NCBI RefSeq assembly: GCF_030848475.1
Contig: NZ_JAVDDS010000020.1
Span: forward strand, 1-64,000
Direction: 5' to 3'
DNA: 64,000 bases
DNA from: Herbivorax alkaliphila
GTDB lineage: Bacteria; Bacillota; Clostridia; Acetivibrionales; Acetivibrionaceae
Of the stretch, positions 8,943 to 17,917 are shown piece by piece. A program made the position numbers and the translations under genes. Each line of letters opens with the position of its first letter. Positions within the stretch are counted from its first letter, which is position 1. Below the pieces are notes generated by a model. That model saw only the letters and a program-made list of their open reading frames with translations, had not been told where the DNA came from and searched no databases.

Positions 8943-9767
8943 GTGGATTTAGCTACTTTAATAGGAATAATAATAGGAATAGTGTGTATTTTAGCAACAA
9001 TAATCATGGGTGGCAGTCTATTGACTTTCTGGAGCATCGCGGGTGTTTTTGTTGTGTTAGGTGGAGGTATTGCCTCAACCCTTATTTCTTACCGTGTTGG
9101 AGAAATTGGTAAGATGATAAAGGTTGCTGTCAAGGCTTTTACAGGTAAGGAATTAAGACCTCAGGACACAATAAAACTTCTTGTTGACCTTTCTTTAAAG
9201 GCAAGAAGAGAAGGTTTGCTTTCTCTTGAAGCAGATCAAGAAGAAATTGATGACAATTTTTTAAAACAGTCACTTCAATTGGTTGTTGATGGAGTTGAGC
9301 CTGAGGTTATAGTTGAGTCTATGGACTTAGAAATTGAAAATATGAAAATGAGACATAGTAGAGGGTCTGGAATATTTAAAACCATGGGAACTTTATTTCC
9401 AGCATGGGGAATGATAGGAACACTTATAGGATTGATAAACCTGTTGCAGTCACTTGACGATCCATCTGCTGTTGGGCCTGCCATGGCATTAGCGTTGATA
9501 ACAACTTTTTATGGTAGTCTTCTTGCAAACTTTATATGTAATCCTATTGCAAACAAACTTGCAATTAAGAGTAAAGAGGAAATACAGGAAAAGAGAATGA
9601 TTATAGAAGGTATTTTGTCCATACAGTCAGGAGAAAACCCAAGAATTTTAGAACATAAATTGAAGACATTTTTATCTCCAATACAAAAAGAGGACTATGA
9701 CAAGGATCCAGAAGAAGAAGCAGAAGATGATAAGGATAATCAAGCCAAAGACGCAGTTGCTGAGTGA
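8943..9767 (+). CDS. motA: Flagellar stator protein MotA
   Basis: The 274-residue membrane protein forms the proton or sodium channel of the flagellar motor with MotB. It has the four-helix MotA/ExbB layout: two N-terminal helices (about 3-50), a cytoplasmic loop carrying the charged torque-generating region (about 80-145), then the GTLFPAWGMIGTLIGLINLL helix and a fourth helix. The C-terminus is an acidic tail, typical of clostridial MotA. The start is GTG, preceded by AGAAGGGG. motB follows after 10 nt, so the pair is one transcription unit behind a sigma-D-type promoter. No other flagellar structural gene is in the window. Confidence 0.95.
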   Translation: MDLATLIGIIIGIVCILATIIMGGSLLTFWSIAGVFVVLGGGIASTLISYRVGEIGKMIKVAVKAFTGKELRPQDTIKLLVDLSLKARREGLLSLEADQEEIDDNFLKQSLQLVVDGVEPEVIVESMDLEIENMKMRHSRGSGIFKTMGTLFPAWGMIGTLIGLINLLQSLDDPSAVGPAMALALITTFYGSLLANFICNPIANKLAIKSKEEIQEKRMIIEGILSIQSGENPRILEHKLKTFLSPIQKEDYDKDPEEEAEDDKDNQAKDAVAE

Positions 9768-9777
9768 GGGTTGATAT

Positions 9778-10575
9778 ATGAGTAAAAGAAGAGATGAAAT
9801 TGAAGAAGAAAAATCTGAAGGTACACCAGAATGGATGGTCACTTATAGTGATATGATGACGCTTTTACTTTGCTTTTTTGTTCTCCTGTTTTCAATGGCT
9901 GTTATTGATCAGGAAAGGTTTGAGGAGGTAGCACAGTCTTTGAGGACTGCTTTTTTAAGCAGCAGTGATGGAGAGATGTTTGAACACAACAAAGGGACTG
10001 AAGTAGTTGATTTAACCGAAAGTGTACAGGCAAGTGACTTAATTACCAGTAATCTTGGAAATATTTATGACTCAGAAGAAGAAGAGCAGGAAGAGTCAAC
10101 TGAAGAGATGACTGAAGAAGAAAAGTCTGAGAAACTAGAGGAATTTGTCAAAGAGTTAAGAGAGTACATTTTTGAAATGAATCTAGATGAATATGTTCAG
10201 GTGCTTGATGAAGAAAATCAGGTAATTTTAAGAATAGACTCGGTTATTTTGTTTGACCTTGGAAAGGCTGATATCAAAGAATCAGGAAAAGGTACTCTAA
10301 GAGAAGTTGGATATCTTTTAAATAGTGTTGATTCTGAAGTGGTTGTGCAGGGACATACTGATAATTTGCCTATAAACACTACTATTTTCCCAAGCAACTG
10401 GGAATTGTCCACTAGGAGAGCTACTAATGTTGTTGTATTTTTAATAGACGAGAGCGATATGAATCCTGTCAGACTTACCGCTACAGGAAATGGAGAGTTT
10501 AGACCTATTGCTCCAAATGATACACCTGAAAATAGGCAAAAAAATAGAAGAATTGATATTGTTGTGGATAAATAA
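9778..10575 (+). CDS. motB: Flagellar stator protein MotB
   Basis: The 265-residue product has the MotB layout. A short cytoplasmic N-terminus is followed by one transmembrane helix that begins with the ion-carrying aspartate (PEWMVTYSDMMTLLLCFF), then an acidic plug and linker region rich in Glu (about 85-130), and a C-terminal OmpA-like peptidoglycan-binding domain. The latter shows VVVQGHTDNLPI, NWELSTRRA and the closing NRRIDIVV. It anchors the stator to the wall. The start is ATG after GAGTGAGGG, 10 nt after motA. Confidence 0.95.
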   Translation: MSKRRDEIEEEKSEGTPEWMVTYSDMMTLLLCFFVLLFSMAVIDQERFEEVAQSLRTAFLSSSDGEMFEHNKGTEVVDLTESVQASDLITSNLGNIYDSEEEEQEESTEEMTEEEKSEKLEEFVKELREYIFEMNLDEYVQVLDEENQVILRIDSVILFDLGKADIKESGKGTLREVGYLLNSVDSEVVVQGHTDNLPINTTIFPSNWELSTRRATNVVVFLIDESDMNPVRLTATGNGEFRPIAPNDTPENRQKNRRIDIVVDK

Positions 10576-10590
10576 AAAAGAGTATAGTAT

Positions 10591-10618
10591 AATGTTAATT
10601 GAAAATACAATTAACATT
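10591..10618 (+). other. Hairpin between motB and the DUF1385 gene
   Basis: A perfect 11-nt stem (10591-10601 with 10608-10618) and a 6-nt loop lies 15 nt after the motB stop and ends 15 nt before the next start codon. It lacks a T run, so it may be a weak terminator, an RNA processing or stability element, or a regulator of the next gene's translation. Confidence 0.45.
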
Positions 10619-10633
10619 AGCGAGGTTTTAAAA

Positions 10634-11623
10634 ATGAATCAAGATAATAGTTTGTGCAAACCTAAGCATAAAACCAGTATAGGGGGGCAGGCTCTTATTG
10701 AAGGACTTATGATGATAGGGTCTGAGAACGCAGCAATAGCAATAAGAAAACCTGATGGAGAAATTATTGTTGAAAAAAGACCGACACCTAAGAAAAACAT
10801 ATTTACAAAAATTCCAATTATAAGAGGTGCAGTAGGACTTTTTAAACAGATGATTTTAGGATTTAAAGCTCTTATGTATTCTGCAGAATTTGTGGATATA
10901 GAGGAAGATGTAAGCGAAGAAGATGAGGAAAATAAAGAGCCGTCTAAAATAGATAAGTTTTTAGAAAAAGTATTTGGAGATAAACTTCAAGATGTATTGA
11001 TATATTTTTCGGTGATTCTCTCTCTTTTCTTTTCGGTAGGCTTATTTATGCTTTTGCCGAATTTTTTATCAGAGTTGACGCTTACCAGATTGTTTGCTTT
11101 TGAAGAGGGGTCTAAAGTTTTAATTTATAATGTTTTTGAAGGACTTATTCGTATATGTTTGTTTTTGGCATATCTTTATTTTGCATCTAAACTTAAAGAT
11201 ATTAAGAGGGTATGGCAGTATCATGGCTCAGAGCACAAGACCATTCACTGTTATGAGAATCAGAAAGAATTGACTGTTGAGAACATTAAAAAATATCCTA
11301 CTGCTCATCCACGATGTGGTACGTCATTTTTGTTTACCGTTATGATAGTTAGTATATTGGTTTTTTCAGCAACAGGAAGACATGATCAAATTATTATAAA
11401 CCTTCTTATGAGAATCATGTTTTTACCTCTTGTAGCGGGGATATCTTATGAGATAACAAGATTTGCAGGTAGAAGCGAATCAAAGATATTAGGTATTGTA
11501 AATGCACCGGGCTTGCTATTTCAAAAGTTTACTACAAAAGAGCCTGATGAAAGTCAGATTGAAGTTGCTATTGAAGCTATGAAAAATGTACTTGTAGAAG
11601 ATAAAAAAGCTGATAAATGGTAG
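10634..11623 (+). CDS. DUF1385 family membrane protein (YqhQ-like)
   Basis: The 329-residue product matches the DUF1385/YqhQ family: the N-terminal SIGGQALIEGLMMIG motif, KPDGEIIVEKRP, a central set of membrane helices (about 125-200 and 240-290), and conserved WQYHGSEHKTIHCYE and PRCGTSFLF segments. Its biochemical role is not established. In many Clostridia the gene lies next to prmC and prfA, and prmC follows here after 13 nt. I chose the ATG at 10634 (GCGAGG upstream) instead of an in-frame start 48 codons earlier, which would lie inside motB. Confidence 0.85.
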   Translation: MNQDNSLCKPKHKTSIGGQALIEGLMMIGSENAAIAIRKPDGEIIVEKRPTPKKNIFTKIPIIRGAVGLFKQMILGFKALMYSAEFVDIEEDVSEEDEENKEPSKIDKFLEKVFGDKLQDVLIYFSVILSLFFSVGLFMLLPNFLSELTLTRLFAFEEGSKVLIYNVFEGLIRICLFLAYLYFASKLKDIKRVWQYHGSEHKTIHCYENQKELTVENIKKYPTAHPRCGTSFLFTVMIVSILVFSATGRHDQIIINLLMRIMFLPLVAGISYEITRFAGRSESKILGIVNAPGLLFQKFTTKEPDESQIEVAIEAMKNVLVEDKKADKW

Positions 11624-11636
11624 GGAAGGATTTAAT

Positions 11637-12506
11637 ATGCTTTTAAAAGAAGTTTTTACACAGGGAGTAAGGTTTTTAAGTTCATCAGGAAATGAGGCCC
11701 CGGCATTTGAAGCCGGGGTTATGTTATGCCATGTCTTAAAATGCAAAAAGACATTTTTGTATGCTCATGATGATTATATATTAAGTGATGAAGAATATAA
11801 AGAGTATATTGAGATTGTTTCAAAGAGGTCAAAAGGAACGCCACTTCAATATATTACCGGCCATCAGGAATTTATGTCATTGGATTTTAAAGTTACTCCA
11901 GATGTATTAATACCAAGGCAAGATACTGAGATTTTAGTTGAAAGTGTACTTGAGTACGCAAAATTTACTAAAGGTAAAAAAATTGATGTGTTAGATATTG
12001 GTACAGGCTCAGGTTGTATATCTGTATGTTTAGCCCATTATATTAAAAACAGCAGAGTGGTTGCTTTGGATATTTCACAAAAATCTCTTGATGTGGCGAA
12101 ATATAATGCAGAAAAAAATGGTGTTATAAATAAAATGGATTTTGTATGTGGTAACATTTTTAAAGGTCTTAAAAATATATTTGATAGTGAAAGCAATTTA
12201 TTTAATATAATTGTTTCAAATCCTCCATATATAGCTTCTGGTGAGCTTGATTTCTTAGAAAAGCAGGTGAGGGATTTTGAACCTCTAAAGGCTCTAGATG
12301 GAGGAGAGGATGGATTGGATTATTATAAATTTATAATAGAAGAAGGGAGGAAGTTTTTAAAGCCACAGGGAGTTTTAGCCTTTGAGGTTGGGATAAACCA
12401 AGGAAAAGAAGTTTTAAATATGATGAAGAAAAATTATTCTAATGTTAGAGTGATAAAAGACCTCTCAGGTATTGAGCGAATTGTGGTGGGGGTTTTTAAC
12501 TGTTAG
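11637..12506 (+). CDS. prmC: Peptide chain release factor N5-glutamine methyltransferase PrmC
   Basis: The 289-residue product methylates the glutamine of the GGQ motif in release factors, using S-adenosylmethionine. It has a helical N-terminal domain (about 1-90, with PLQYITGHQEFMSLDFKV and the PRQDTE motif) and a Rossmann methyltransferase domain (VLDIGTGSGCISVCLA as SAM-binding motif I, NPPYIASGEL as the catalytic NPPY loop). Length and motifs are normal for the family. It is probably co-transcribed with the DUF1385 gene. The common downstream partner prfA is not present here; the rnf promoter follows instead. Confidence 0.95.
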   Translation: MLLKEVFTQGVRFLSSSGNEAPAFEAGVMLCHVLKCKKTFLYAHDDYILSDEEYKEYIEIVSKRSKGTPLQYITGHQEFMSLDFKVTPDVLIPRQDTEILVESVLEYAKFTKGKKIDVLDIGTGSGCISVCLAHYIKNSRVVALDISQKSLDVAKYNAEKNGVINKMDFVCGNIFKGLKNIFDSESNLFNIIVSNPPYIASGELDFLEKQVRDFEPLKALDGGEDGLDYYKFIIEEGRKFLKPQGVLAFEVGINQGKEVLNMMKKNYSNVRVIKDLSGIERIVVGVFNC

Positions 12507-12546
12507 CCATGTAACTGTGGATGAGCAACTTTTTTAAAATAGGGGT
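12507..12546. other. Short spacer before the rnf promoter
   Basis: Forty nucleotides after the prmC stop. No clear terminator hairpin is visible, so some readthrough from prmC into rnf is possible. Confidence 0.3.
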
Positions 12547-12575
12547 TTGACTTGTTGCAAAGTAATAATTATAAT
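12547..12575 (+). promoter_or_regulatory. Sigma-A promoter of the rnf operon
   Basis: TTGACT at 12547-12552 and a perfect TATAAT at 12570-12575 are exactly 17 nt apart. This is one of the best housekeeping promoters in the window and lies about 250 nt upstream of rnfC. Confidence 0.7.
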
Positions 12576-12581
12576 AAGAAG

Positions 12582-12826
12582 GAGTAATTATTAATAAGCA
12601 CTTAACAGTGTTGCTATTATTGTAATAAGGTGGGTTTGATATAAGCTAAATTAAAGCATTCTATATTTGAGTTATTTTTGAAAGTATAGGATTTTTTTGA
12701 TGTCTAAGCACCCCTTTAAGGTGGTTAGAGCATTCTTTAGCAGACAAAAAATTTTATGAAAGATAACAAATTTTTTCTTAGTGATTGCTTTAATTTTTAT
12801 ATTTGAAAATTAGCGGGGTTTTGGAT
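12582..12826 (+). other. Long 5' leader of the rnf operon
   Basis: If transcription starts about 7 nt after the TATAAT, the mRNA has a leader of roughly 245 nt. It contains a CACC/GGTG mini-hairpin near 12710 and a longer AAAAAATTT/AAATTTTTT inverted pair around 12746-12780. An AAGGAG-like sequence near 12580 has no start codon at a usable distance. I recognise no known riboswitch. Confidence 0.4.
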
Positions 12827-14143
12827 ATGCTATTTAAGAGGTTTTTTAAAGGGGGAGCGGCAGTGCCCCATGAGAAAAATACTGTCAATTGTGAAACAGT
12901 AAAAATGGATGTACCTAAAAAAGTTATAATTCCAATGGTGCAACATATAGGAGCTCCATGTGAGCCATGTGTTGCAAAGGGTGACATGGTTAAAGTGGGG
13001 CAGGTGATAGGTGACAGTGATAAGTTTGTATCAGCACCTGTTCATTCAAGTGTTTCTGGAACTGTGTCTAGTGTGAAACCTATGTTGTATCCCGGGGGAG
13101 TGTTTGTCAATTCGGTAGCAATTGATTCTGACGGCAAACAGGAACTTTGCGAAGACATTGAGCCACCCAACATTTCTAATACGAAAGATTTTTTAAAGGC
13201 TATCAGAAAGTCAGGACTTGTGGGACTTGGAGGAGCTGGTTTTCCAGCTCATGTTAAGCTTTCAGTACCTCCTGATAAAAAGATAGACACTTTGATAATT
13301 AATGCAGCAGAATGTGAACCTTACATTACTTCAGACTATAGAGAAATAATTGAAAATTCATGGAATGTTATTGGTGGAATTAACACAGTTATGGAGCTTA
13401 TGGATATTGAAAATGTTATTATTGGAATTGAAGATAACAAACCAGATGCTATTCGTGAAATGACACAGGTGGCAGATACCAGTGACAGAATAAATGTATT
13501 AAAGTTAAAATCGAGGTACCCGCAGGGTGCAGAGAAAATGCTTATTTACGCCACTACTGGAAGAAAAGTTCCACCGGGAAAACTTCCATTAGATGTTGGC
13601 GTAATTGTTATGAATGTAAACAGTATTTCTTTTATTGCAGAATATGCAAAGACAGGTATGCCGCTTATTAAAAAAAGAGTTACAATTGATGGGGGAGCGG
13701 TAAATAAACCATCTAATTTAGATGTTTTAATTGGTACCTCCCTTGAAGAGGTTTTTGATTTTTGTGGAGGATTTAAAGATCATCCTAAAAAGGTTTTAAT
13801 GGGAGGTCCAATGATGGGAATTGCTCAATTTTCACTGGATACCTCTGTAGTAAAGCATACTAATGCATTGCTTGCATTTAATGATAATGAGGCTAACCTT
13901 CCATTACAGTCTTCTTGTATAAGATGTGGAAGATGTGTCAGAACATGTCCTATGAATCTTTTACCTCTTAGGTTAAATAAGAGTGCATTAAAGGAAAATA
14001 CTGAAGAATTAAATAAGTACCATGCAAATGATTGTATTGAGTGTGGAAGCTGCTCTTACGTTTGCCCGTCTAAAATACATCTAGTTCAGTCAATTAGACT
14101 TGGGAAAGCAAAGCTTAGGGCAGCTGCGAAAGGAGGAAAGTAA
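12827..14143 (+). CDS. rnfC: Rnf complex subunit C
   Basis: The 438-residue product is the NADH-side subunit of the Rnf ferredoxin:NAD+ oxidoreductase, which couples electron transfer to Na+ or H+ export. Visible parts are the N-terminal RnfC domain, the glycine-rich GLVGLGGAGFPAHVK nucleotide-binding segment, the NAAECEPYITSDYR motif, and two [4Fe-4S] motifs near the C-terminus (CIRCGRCVRTCP and CIECGSCSYVCP). I chose the ATG at 12827, 8 nt after GCGGGG, over an in-frame TTG eight codons upstream. It is the first gene of six in the order C-D-G-E-A-B. Confidence 0.97.
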   Translation: MLFKRFFKGGAAVPHEKNTVNCETVKMDVPKKVIIPMVQHIGAPCEPCVAKGDMVKVGQVIGDSDKFVSAPVHSSVSGTVSSVKPMLYPGGVFVNSVAIDSDGKQELCEDIEPPNISNTKDFLKAIRKSGLVGLGGAGFPAHVKLSVPPDKKIDTLIINAAECEPYITSDYREIIENSWNVIGGINTVMELMDIENVIIGIEDNKPDAIREMTQVADTSDRINVLKLKSRYPQGAEKMLIYATTGRKVPPGKLPLDVGVIVMNVNSISFIAEYAKTGMPLIKKRVTIDGGAVNKPSNLDVLIGTSLEEVFDFCGGFKDHPKKVLMGGPMMGIAQFSLDTSVVKHTNALLAFNDNEANLPLQSSCIRCGRCVRTCPMNLLPLRLNKSALKENTEELNKYHANDCIECGSCSYVCPSKIHLVQSIRLGKAKLRAAAKGGK

Positions 14144-14144
14144 T

Positions 14145-15101
14145 ATGGAAAATAAATTCGTAGTATCTTCCTCGCCGCATATAAGAGATAGTGCAAATTC
14201 AAGAAGAATTATGATAGATGTGATAATAGCCCTTTCACCAGCTGCTATAGCAGGAGTTTATTTTTTTGGTACAAGTGCACTTGCAGTTATTTTAGTTACC
14301 ATTTTATCATGTGTATTGGCAGAGCACATTACTAGACTGGTTATGAAAAGAGAGTCTACAATTGCAGATTTTAGTGCAGTTGTAACAGGTCTTTTACTTG
14401 CATTAAATCTTCCGCCAACTATACCAATTTGGATAGCAGCAGTTGGTGGAGTTGTGGCGATAGTTATAGTGAAGCAGATGTTTGGCGGTTTAGGTCAAAA
14501 TTTTATGAACCCGGCATTAGCTGCAAGAGTAATTTTAGTTGTTTCTTATACAGAGCAAATGACAAATTGGGTGAATCCAAGAGGTGTTGACGTAGTGTCT
14601 ACAGCAACGCCTTTAGAAATTGCAAATCAAGGTGCACCGATTGCAGAAATGCCTTCATATGCACAGCTGTTTTTAGGTCAGGTAGGAGGATGTATCGGTG
14701 AGACATCGGTACTGGCTCTACTTTTAGGTGTTGTATATCTTTTGATACGAAAAGTTATAGGACTTCAAATTCCACTGACCTTTATTGGAACTACAGCACT
14801 ATTTACATGGATTTTTGCAGGGTCAACTGCTTTTACAGGAGATTTTGTATACCATGTACTTGCTGGAGGATTAATATTAGGTGCTTTTTATATGGCAACT
14901 GACTATGCTACCTGTCCTGTTACAAATAAAGGTCGTATTATAATGGGTGTAGGTTGTGGAATTCTTACAGGAATTATAAGGCTTTATACAAACTACCCTG
15001 AAGGAGTTTCCTTTGCAATAATTCTTATGAATATAGTTGTACCTCTTATTGATAGATATATAGTTCCAAAGAGTTTTGGAGGTGGAAAAAAAGTTGCGTG
15101 A
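14145..15101 (+). CDS. rnfD: Rnf complex subunit D
   Basis: The 318-residue integral membrane protein belongs to the NqrB/RnfD family and carries a covalent flavin. The likely FMN-attachment threonine lies in VVSTATPLEI. Eight to ten hydrophobic helices are visible, including the VIIALSPAAIAGVYFFG start. AAAGGAGG lies just before the ATG at 14145, which directly follows the rnfC stop, so this start is preferred over one inside rnfC. Confidence 0.96.
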   Translation: MENKFVVSSSPHIRDSANSRRIMIDVIIALSPAAIAGVYFFGTSALAVILVTILSCVLAEHITRLVMKRESTIADFSAVVTGLLLALNLPPTIPIWIAAVGGVVAIVIVKQMFGGLGQNFMNPALAARVILVVSYTEQMTNWVNPRGVDVVSTATPLEIANQGAPIAEMPSYAQLFLGQVGGCIGETSVLALLLGVVYLLIRKVIGLQIPLTFIGTTALFTWIFAGSTAFTGDFVYHVLAGGLILGAFYMATDYATCPVTNKGRIIMGVGCGILTGIIRLYTNYPEGVSFAIILMNIVVPLIDRYIVPKSFGGGKKVA

Positions 15102-15669
15102 TATAATTAAGGCTGGATTAATTTTATGTGTTATAAGTTTTATAGTTACTTTGGCTCTTGCTTTTACCCATTGGGCTACAGAGGATATTATTGAAGAGAG
15201 AAGGCTAGAAAAGGAAAGGGAAGCAAGAGAACAGGTTATGTCATTTGTAGATAGTTTTGAGGAATTGAATGGCGTGGAATGTTCATTAGACATGGTAAAA
15301 GGTGTTTATAATGGAATTAGCGATGGAGATGTAGTTGGAAGAGTTTTCATGGTTGAAGGAAGAGGTTATGGAGGACCAATTAATATGACTGTTGGAATAG
15401 ACAATAATGGTAAGATAACTGGAGTAAATATAATTGATAACCAAGAAACACCAGGGCTTGGTACAAAGATTGCAGAAGAAGATTTTTTAATTCAGTTTGC
15501 AGGAATTAAGCCCGAGCAACCTTTGATGGCGGTAAAAAACCCTCCTGATAATGATGAAGAGATAGATGTTGCAAGTGGTGCGACAGTTTCGTCAGAGGCT
15601 GTTGTGGACGCAGTTCAGGCTGCAATTGATGTAAATAAAGAGATTATAAATAGTAAGGGGGCGTTGTAG
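15094..15669 (+). CDS. rnfG: Rnf complex subunit G
   Basis: The 191-residue product has one N-terminal membrane helix (about 5-28) and an extracytoplasmic FMN-binding domain. SGATVSS near residue 160 is the S/TGAT motif whose threonine binds FMN covalently. The likely start is a TTG at 15094 with GGAGGTGG 8 nt upstream. It overlaps the end of rnfD by 8 nt; an upstream in-frame TTG lies on the ribosome site itself. Confidence 0.94.
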   Translation: MRDIIKAGLILCVISFIVTLALAFTHWATEDIIEERRLEKEREAREQVMSFVDSFEELNGVECSLDMVKGVYNGISDGDVVGRVFMVEGRGYGGPINMTVGIDNNGKITGVNIIDNQETPGLGTKIAEEDFLIQFAGIKPEQPLMAVKNPPDNDEEIDVASGATVSSEAVVDAVQAAIDVNKEIINSKGAL

Positions 15670-15670
15670 T

Positions 15671-16333
15671 ATGAAAGCTGGAAAGATTTTGACCAATGGG
15701 TTAATAAAAGAGAATCCTGTTTTTAAAATGGCACTAGGTGCATGTCCAGCTTTAGCTGTAACGGTTTCTGCAATAAATGGAATAGGTATGGGTCTTGCAA
15801 CTACAGCAGTTTTAATTGGATCTAATACAGTTATTTCTCTTACCAAAAAATTGATACCAAGTAGAGTTAGAATCCCGGCATATATTACTATTATTGCAGG
15901 ATTTGTGACGATAATTCAGTTTTTGTTAAAGGCGTATCTTCCAGAATTAGATAATGCGTTAGGAATATTTATACCTCTTATAGTTGTAAACTGTGTTGTT
16001 CTAGGTCGTGCTGAAGCCTTTGCAAGTAAAAACAGTTTACGATCATCTATAATTGACGGTGTTGGTATGGGATTAGGATTTACTCTGGCACTTTTTATAA
16101 TAGGTTCTATAAGAGAGCTGTTTGGAGAAGGTAAATTGTTTGGATTTGAAATTACAGCTAATCTTTTTGATCCTGCTACACTAATGATTCTGGCACCAGG
16201 AGGGTTTTTAACTTTTGGAATAGTTATTGGAATTATAAACAAGATTTCTGCATCTAGAGTAGAACATAAGGGATGTTCGGCATGTCCTATGCCTTGTGAT
16301 CTAGCTTCTAAGGAAAAGGAGGTTAAAGGCTGA
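15671..16333 (+). CDS. rnfE: Rnf complex subunit E
   Basis: The 220-residue membrane protein belongs to the RnfE/NqrD family. It has six hydrophobic helices and the family motifs ENPVFKMALGACPALAVT and NCVVLGRAEAFA; in RnfA/RnfE the conserved cysteines of these motifs hold an intramembrane iron-sulfur centre. A C-terminal Cys-rich tail (HKGCSACPMPC) is also present. The stop overlaps the start of rnfA (ATGA). Confidence 0.96.
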   Translation: MKAGKILTNGLIKENPVFKMALGACPALAVTVSAINGIGMGLATTAVLIGSNTVISLTKKLIPSRVRIPAYITIIAGFVTIIQFLLKAYLPELDNALGIFIPLIVVNCVVLGRAEAFASKNSLRSSIIDGVGMGLGFTLALFIIGSIRELFGEGKLFGFEITANLFDPATLMILAPGGFLTFGIVIGIINKISASRVEHKGCSACPMPCDLASKEKEVKG

Positions 16334-16908
16334 TGAGAGAAATAATTATAATTGTTTTAAGTGCCGTATTGGTTGAGAACTTTGTACTTACACAATTTTT
16401 GGGAGTATGTCCCTTTATTGGTGTATCAAAAAGGATTAACACTGCTCTTGGTATGGGTGGAGCAGTAATTTTTGTAATGACATTTGCATCTGCAATAACA
16501 AAGTTGGTGTTTGATTATTTACTAGAGCCAAATTCTCTTGAATATCTTAACATCATTGCATTTATACTTGTTATTGCGTCATTGGTTCAGTTTGTGGAAA
16601 TTGTATTGAAAAGGTTTGTTCCACCATTGTACAAAGCTCTTGGGATATATCTTCCCCTTATAACTACTAACTGTGCAGTGCTTGGTATGGCACTCATGGG
16701 AATAGAAAGAGAGTATAGCTTAGGAGCAACAGTGCTCTTTGGATTAGGTGCAGGATTAGGTTTTACTCTTGCCCTTGTACTTTTTGCTGGAGTGAGGGAG
16801 AAGCTTGAAGAAAATGATATTCCTGAATCGCTAAAGGGTTTTTCAATTTCACTTATAGCAGCGGCTTTGGTTTCAGTAGCATTTTTTGGTTTCCAAGGAT
16901 TGTTTTAG
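16333..16908 (+). CDS. rnfA: Rnf complex subunit A
   Basis: The 191-residue membrane protein is paralogous to RnfE and inserted in the opposite orientation. The signatures are ENFVLTQFLGVCPFIGVS and TTNCAVLGMALMG, with six helices. RnfA and RnfE form the membrane core through which electrons cross the bilayer. It is translationally coupled to rnfE by a 4-nt overlap. Confidence 0.97.
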   Translation: MREIIIIVLSAVLVENFVLTQFLGVCPFIGVSKRINTALGMGGAVIFVMTFASAITKLVFDYLLEPNSLEYLNIIAFILVIASLVQFVEIVLKRFVPPLYKALGIYLPLITTNCAVLGMALMGIEREYSLGATVLFGLGAGLGFTLALVLFAGVREKLEENDIPESLKGFSISLIAAALVSVAFFGFQGLF

Positions 16909-16950
16909 AGAATAGAGGATAGATGATAAATACGAGGGGTTGTTAAAAGT

Positions 16951-17757
16951 ATGGTTGCAAATTTGCTTATATCTGCTTCGATAGTTGGAGGTCTTGGACT
17001 TTTGTTTGGATTGGGACTTTCAGTTGCATCAAAAGTTTTTGAAGTAAAAGTTGATGAAAAAGTTACAAAAATAAGAGAAATCCTTCCAGGGGCTAATTGT
17101 GGAGCCTGTGGTCAGACTGGGTGTGATGCCTTTGCAGAATGTCTTGTTGAGGGTAAATGTGATATAAGTGGTTGCCCTGTAGCTGGAGATGAGCTTGTAG
17201 AGGAATTAGGAGAAATACTTGGAATAGAGGCAGGTTCAACTGTAGCAAAGACGGCGAGGGTTATGTGTTCAGGGACATATGACAACTGTAAACAGAAATT
17301 TGATTATTCAGGTGTTGAAGATTGTGTTGCAGCTGCTAATTTATATGGTGGTCCACCTGCTTGCACCTATGGATGTGTAGGGCTTGGAAATTGTGTTAGA
17401 GCTTGTCCATTTGATGCAATAGTTATGGTTGACGGTCTTGCAAGGATTATTGAATCTAAATGCAAATCCTGTGAGAAGTGTGTTGTTGCATGTCCTAAAA
17501 ATATAATAGAGATGGTTCCAAAATGTAATGAATATACTGTTACATGTAAGAGCTTAGATAAGGGAGCTGTTGTGAGAAAAAATTGTAGTGTAGGCTGTAT
17601 CGGATGTAGAAAATGTTCAAAGGTTTGTCCTGTTGATGCAATATCATTTGAAGGTACCTTGGCAAAGATAAATCCCGATATTTGCACTAATTGTGGGGAG
17701 TGTATGAAAGCTTGCCCTGTAAACTCAATAAAAAGACATAAATGTGAGCTCGTCTAG
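16951..17757 (+). CDS. rnfB: Rnf complex subunit B, ferredoxin-side iron-sulfur protein
   Basis: The 268-residue product has an N-terminal membrane anchor (about 3-25), a four-cysteine domain starting GANCGACGQTGCD and several ferredoxin-type [4Fe-4S] motifs (CVGLGNCVRACP, CKSCEKCVVACP, CIGCRKCSKVCP, CTNCGECMKACP). RnfB is the entry point for electrons from reduced ferredoxin. It is the last gene of the operon, 42 nt after rnfA. Its last codons and stop lie inside a dispersed repeat (17746-17805), so the C-terminal few residues may be contributed by that element. Confidence 0.96.
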   Translation: MVANLLISASIVGGLGLLFGLGLSVASKVFEVKVDEKVTKIREILPGANCGACGQTGCDAFAECLVEGKCDISGCPVAGDELVEELGEILGIEAGSTVAKTARVMCSGTYDNCKQKFDYSGVEDCVAAANLYGGPPACTYGCVGLGNCVRACPFDAIVMVDGLARIIESKCKSCEKCVVACPKNIIEMVPKCNEYTVTCKSLDKGAVVRKNCSVGCIGCRKCSKVCPVDAISFEGTLAKINPDICTNCGECMKACPVNSIKRHKCELV

Positions 17758-17805
17758 CTAAAGCTAAACATCGAGGCTTTAGGTGGAGTCTTAGAATAAG
17801 ATAAA
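17746..17805 (+). repeat. Dispersed 60-nt hairpin repeat, copy 1
   Basis: This 60-nt element is about 88 percent identical (7 differences counted by eye) to 37899-37958. Both contain the hairpin CTAAAGC, 11 nt, GCTTTAG, and both end in GGAGTCTTAGAA. A shorter related stretch (core GAACTCGTTTAGCTAAA) forms one arm of the terminator at 55026-55068. No open frame is conserved. Confidence 0.75.
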
Positions 17806-17917
17806 TGAAAAGAAAAAAATAAGAATAGCTTCTGCTAGTTACCATGTGTTAATAAATTTTTTTACAGGGTAAATATAGTAGAAGTTGTATTTTTATAATG
17901 AAAGTTAGGAGTATTAT

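Noticed and set aside
12507-12826. Remnant of prfA after prmC
   Set aside because: No frame in this interval shows release-factor motifs such as GGQ; the interval is explained by the rnf promoter and leader.
15916-16242. Long minus-strand open frames opposite the rnf genes (also 17367-17687 and 14877-15293)
   Set aside because: They are antisense to well-recognised genes, lack ribosome sites and show no domain.
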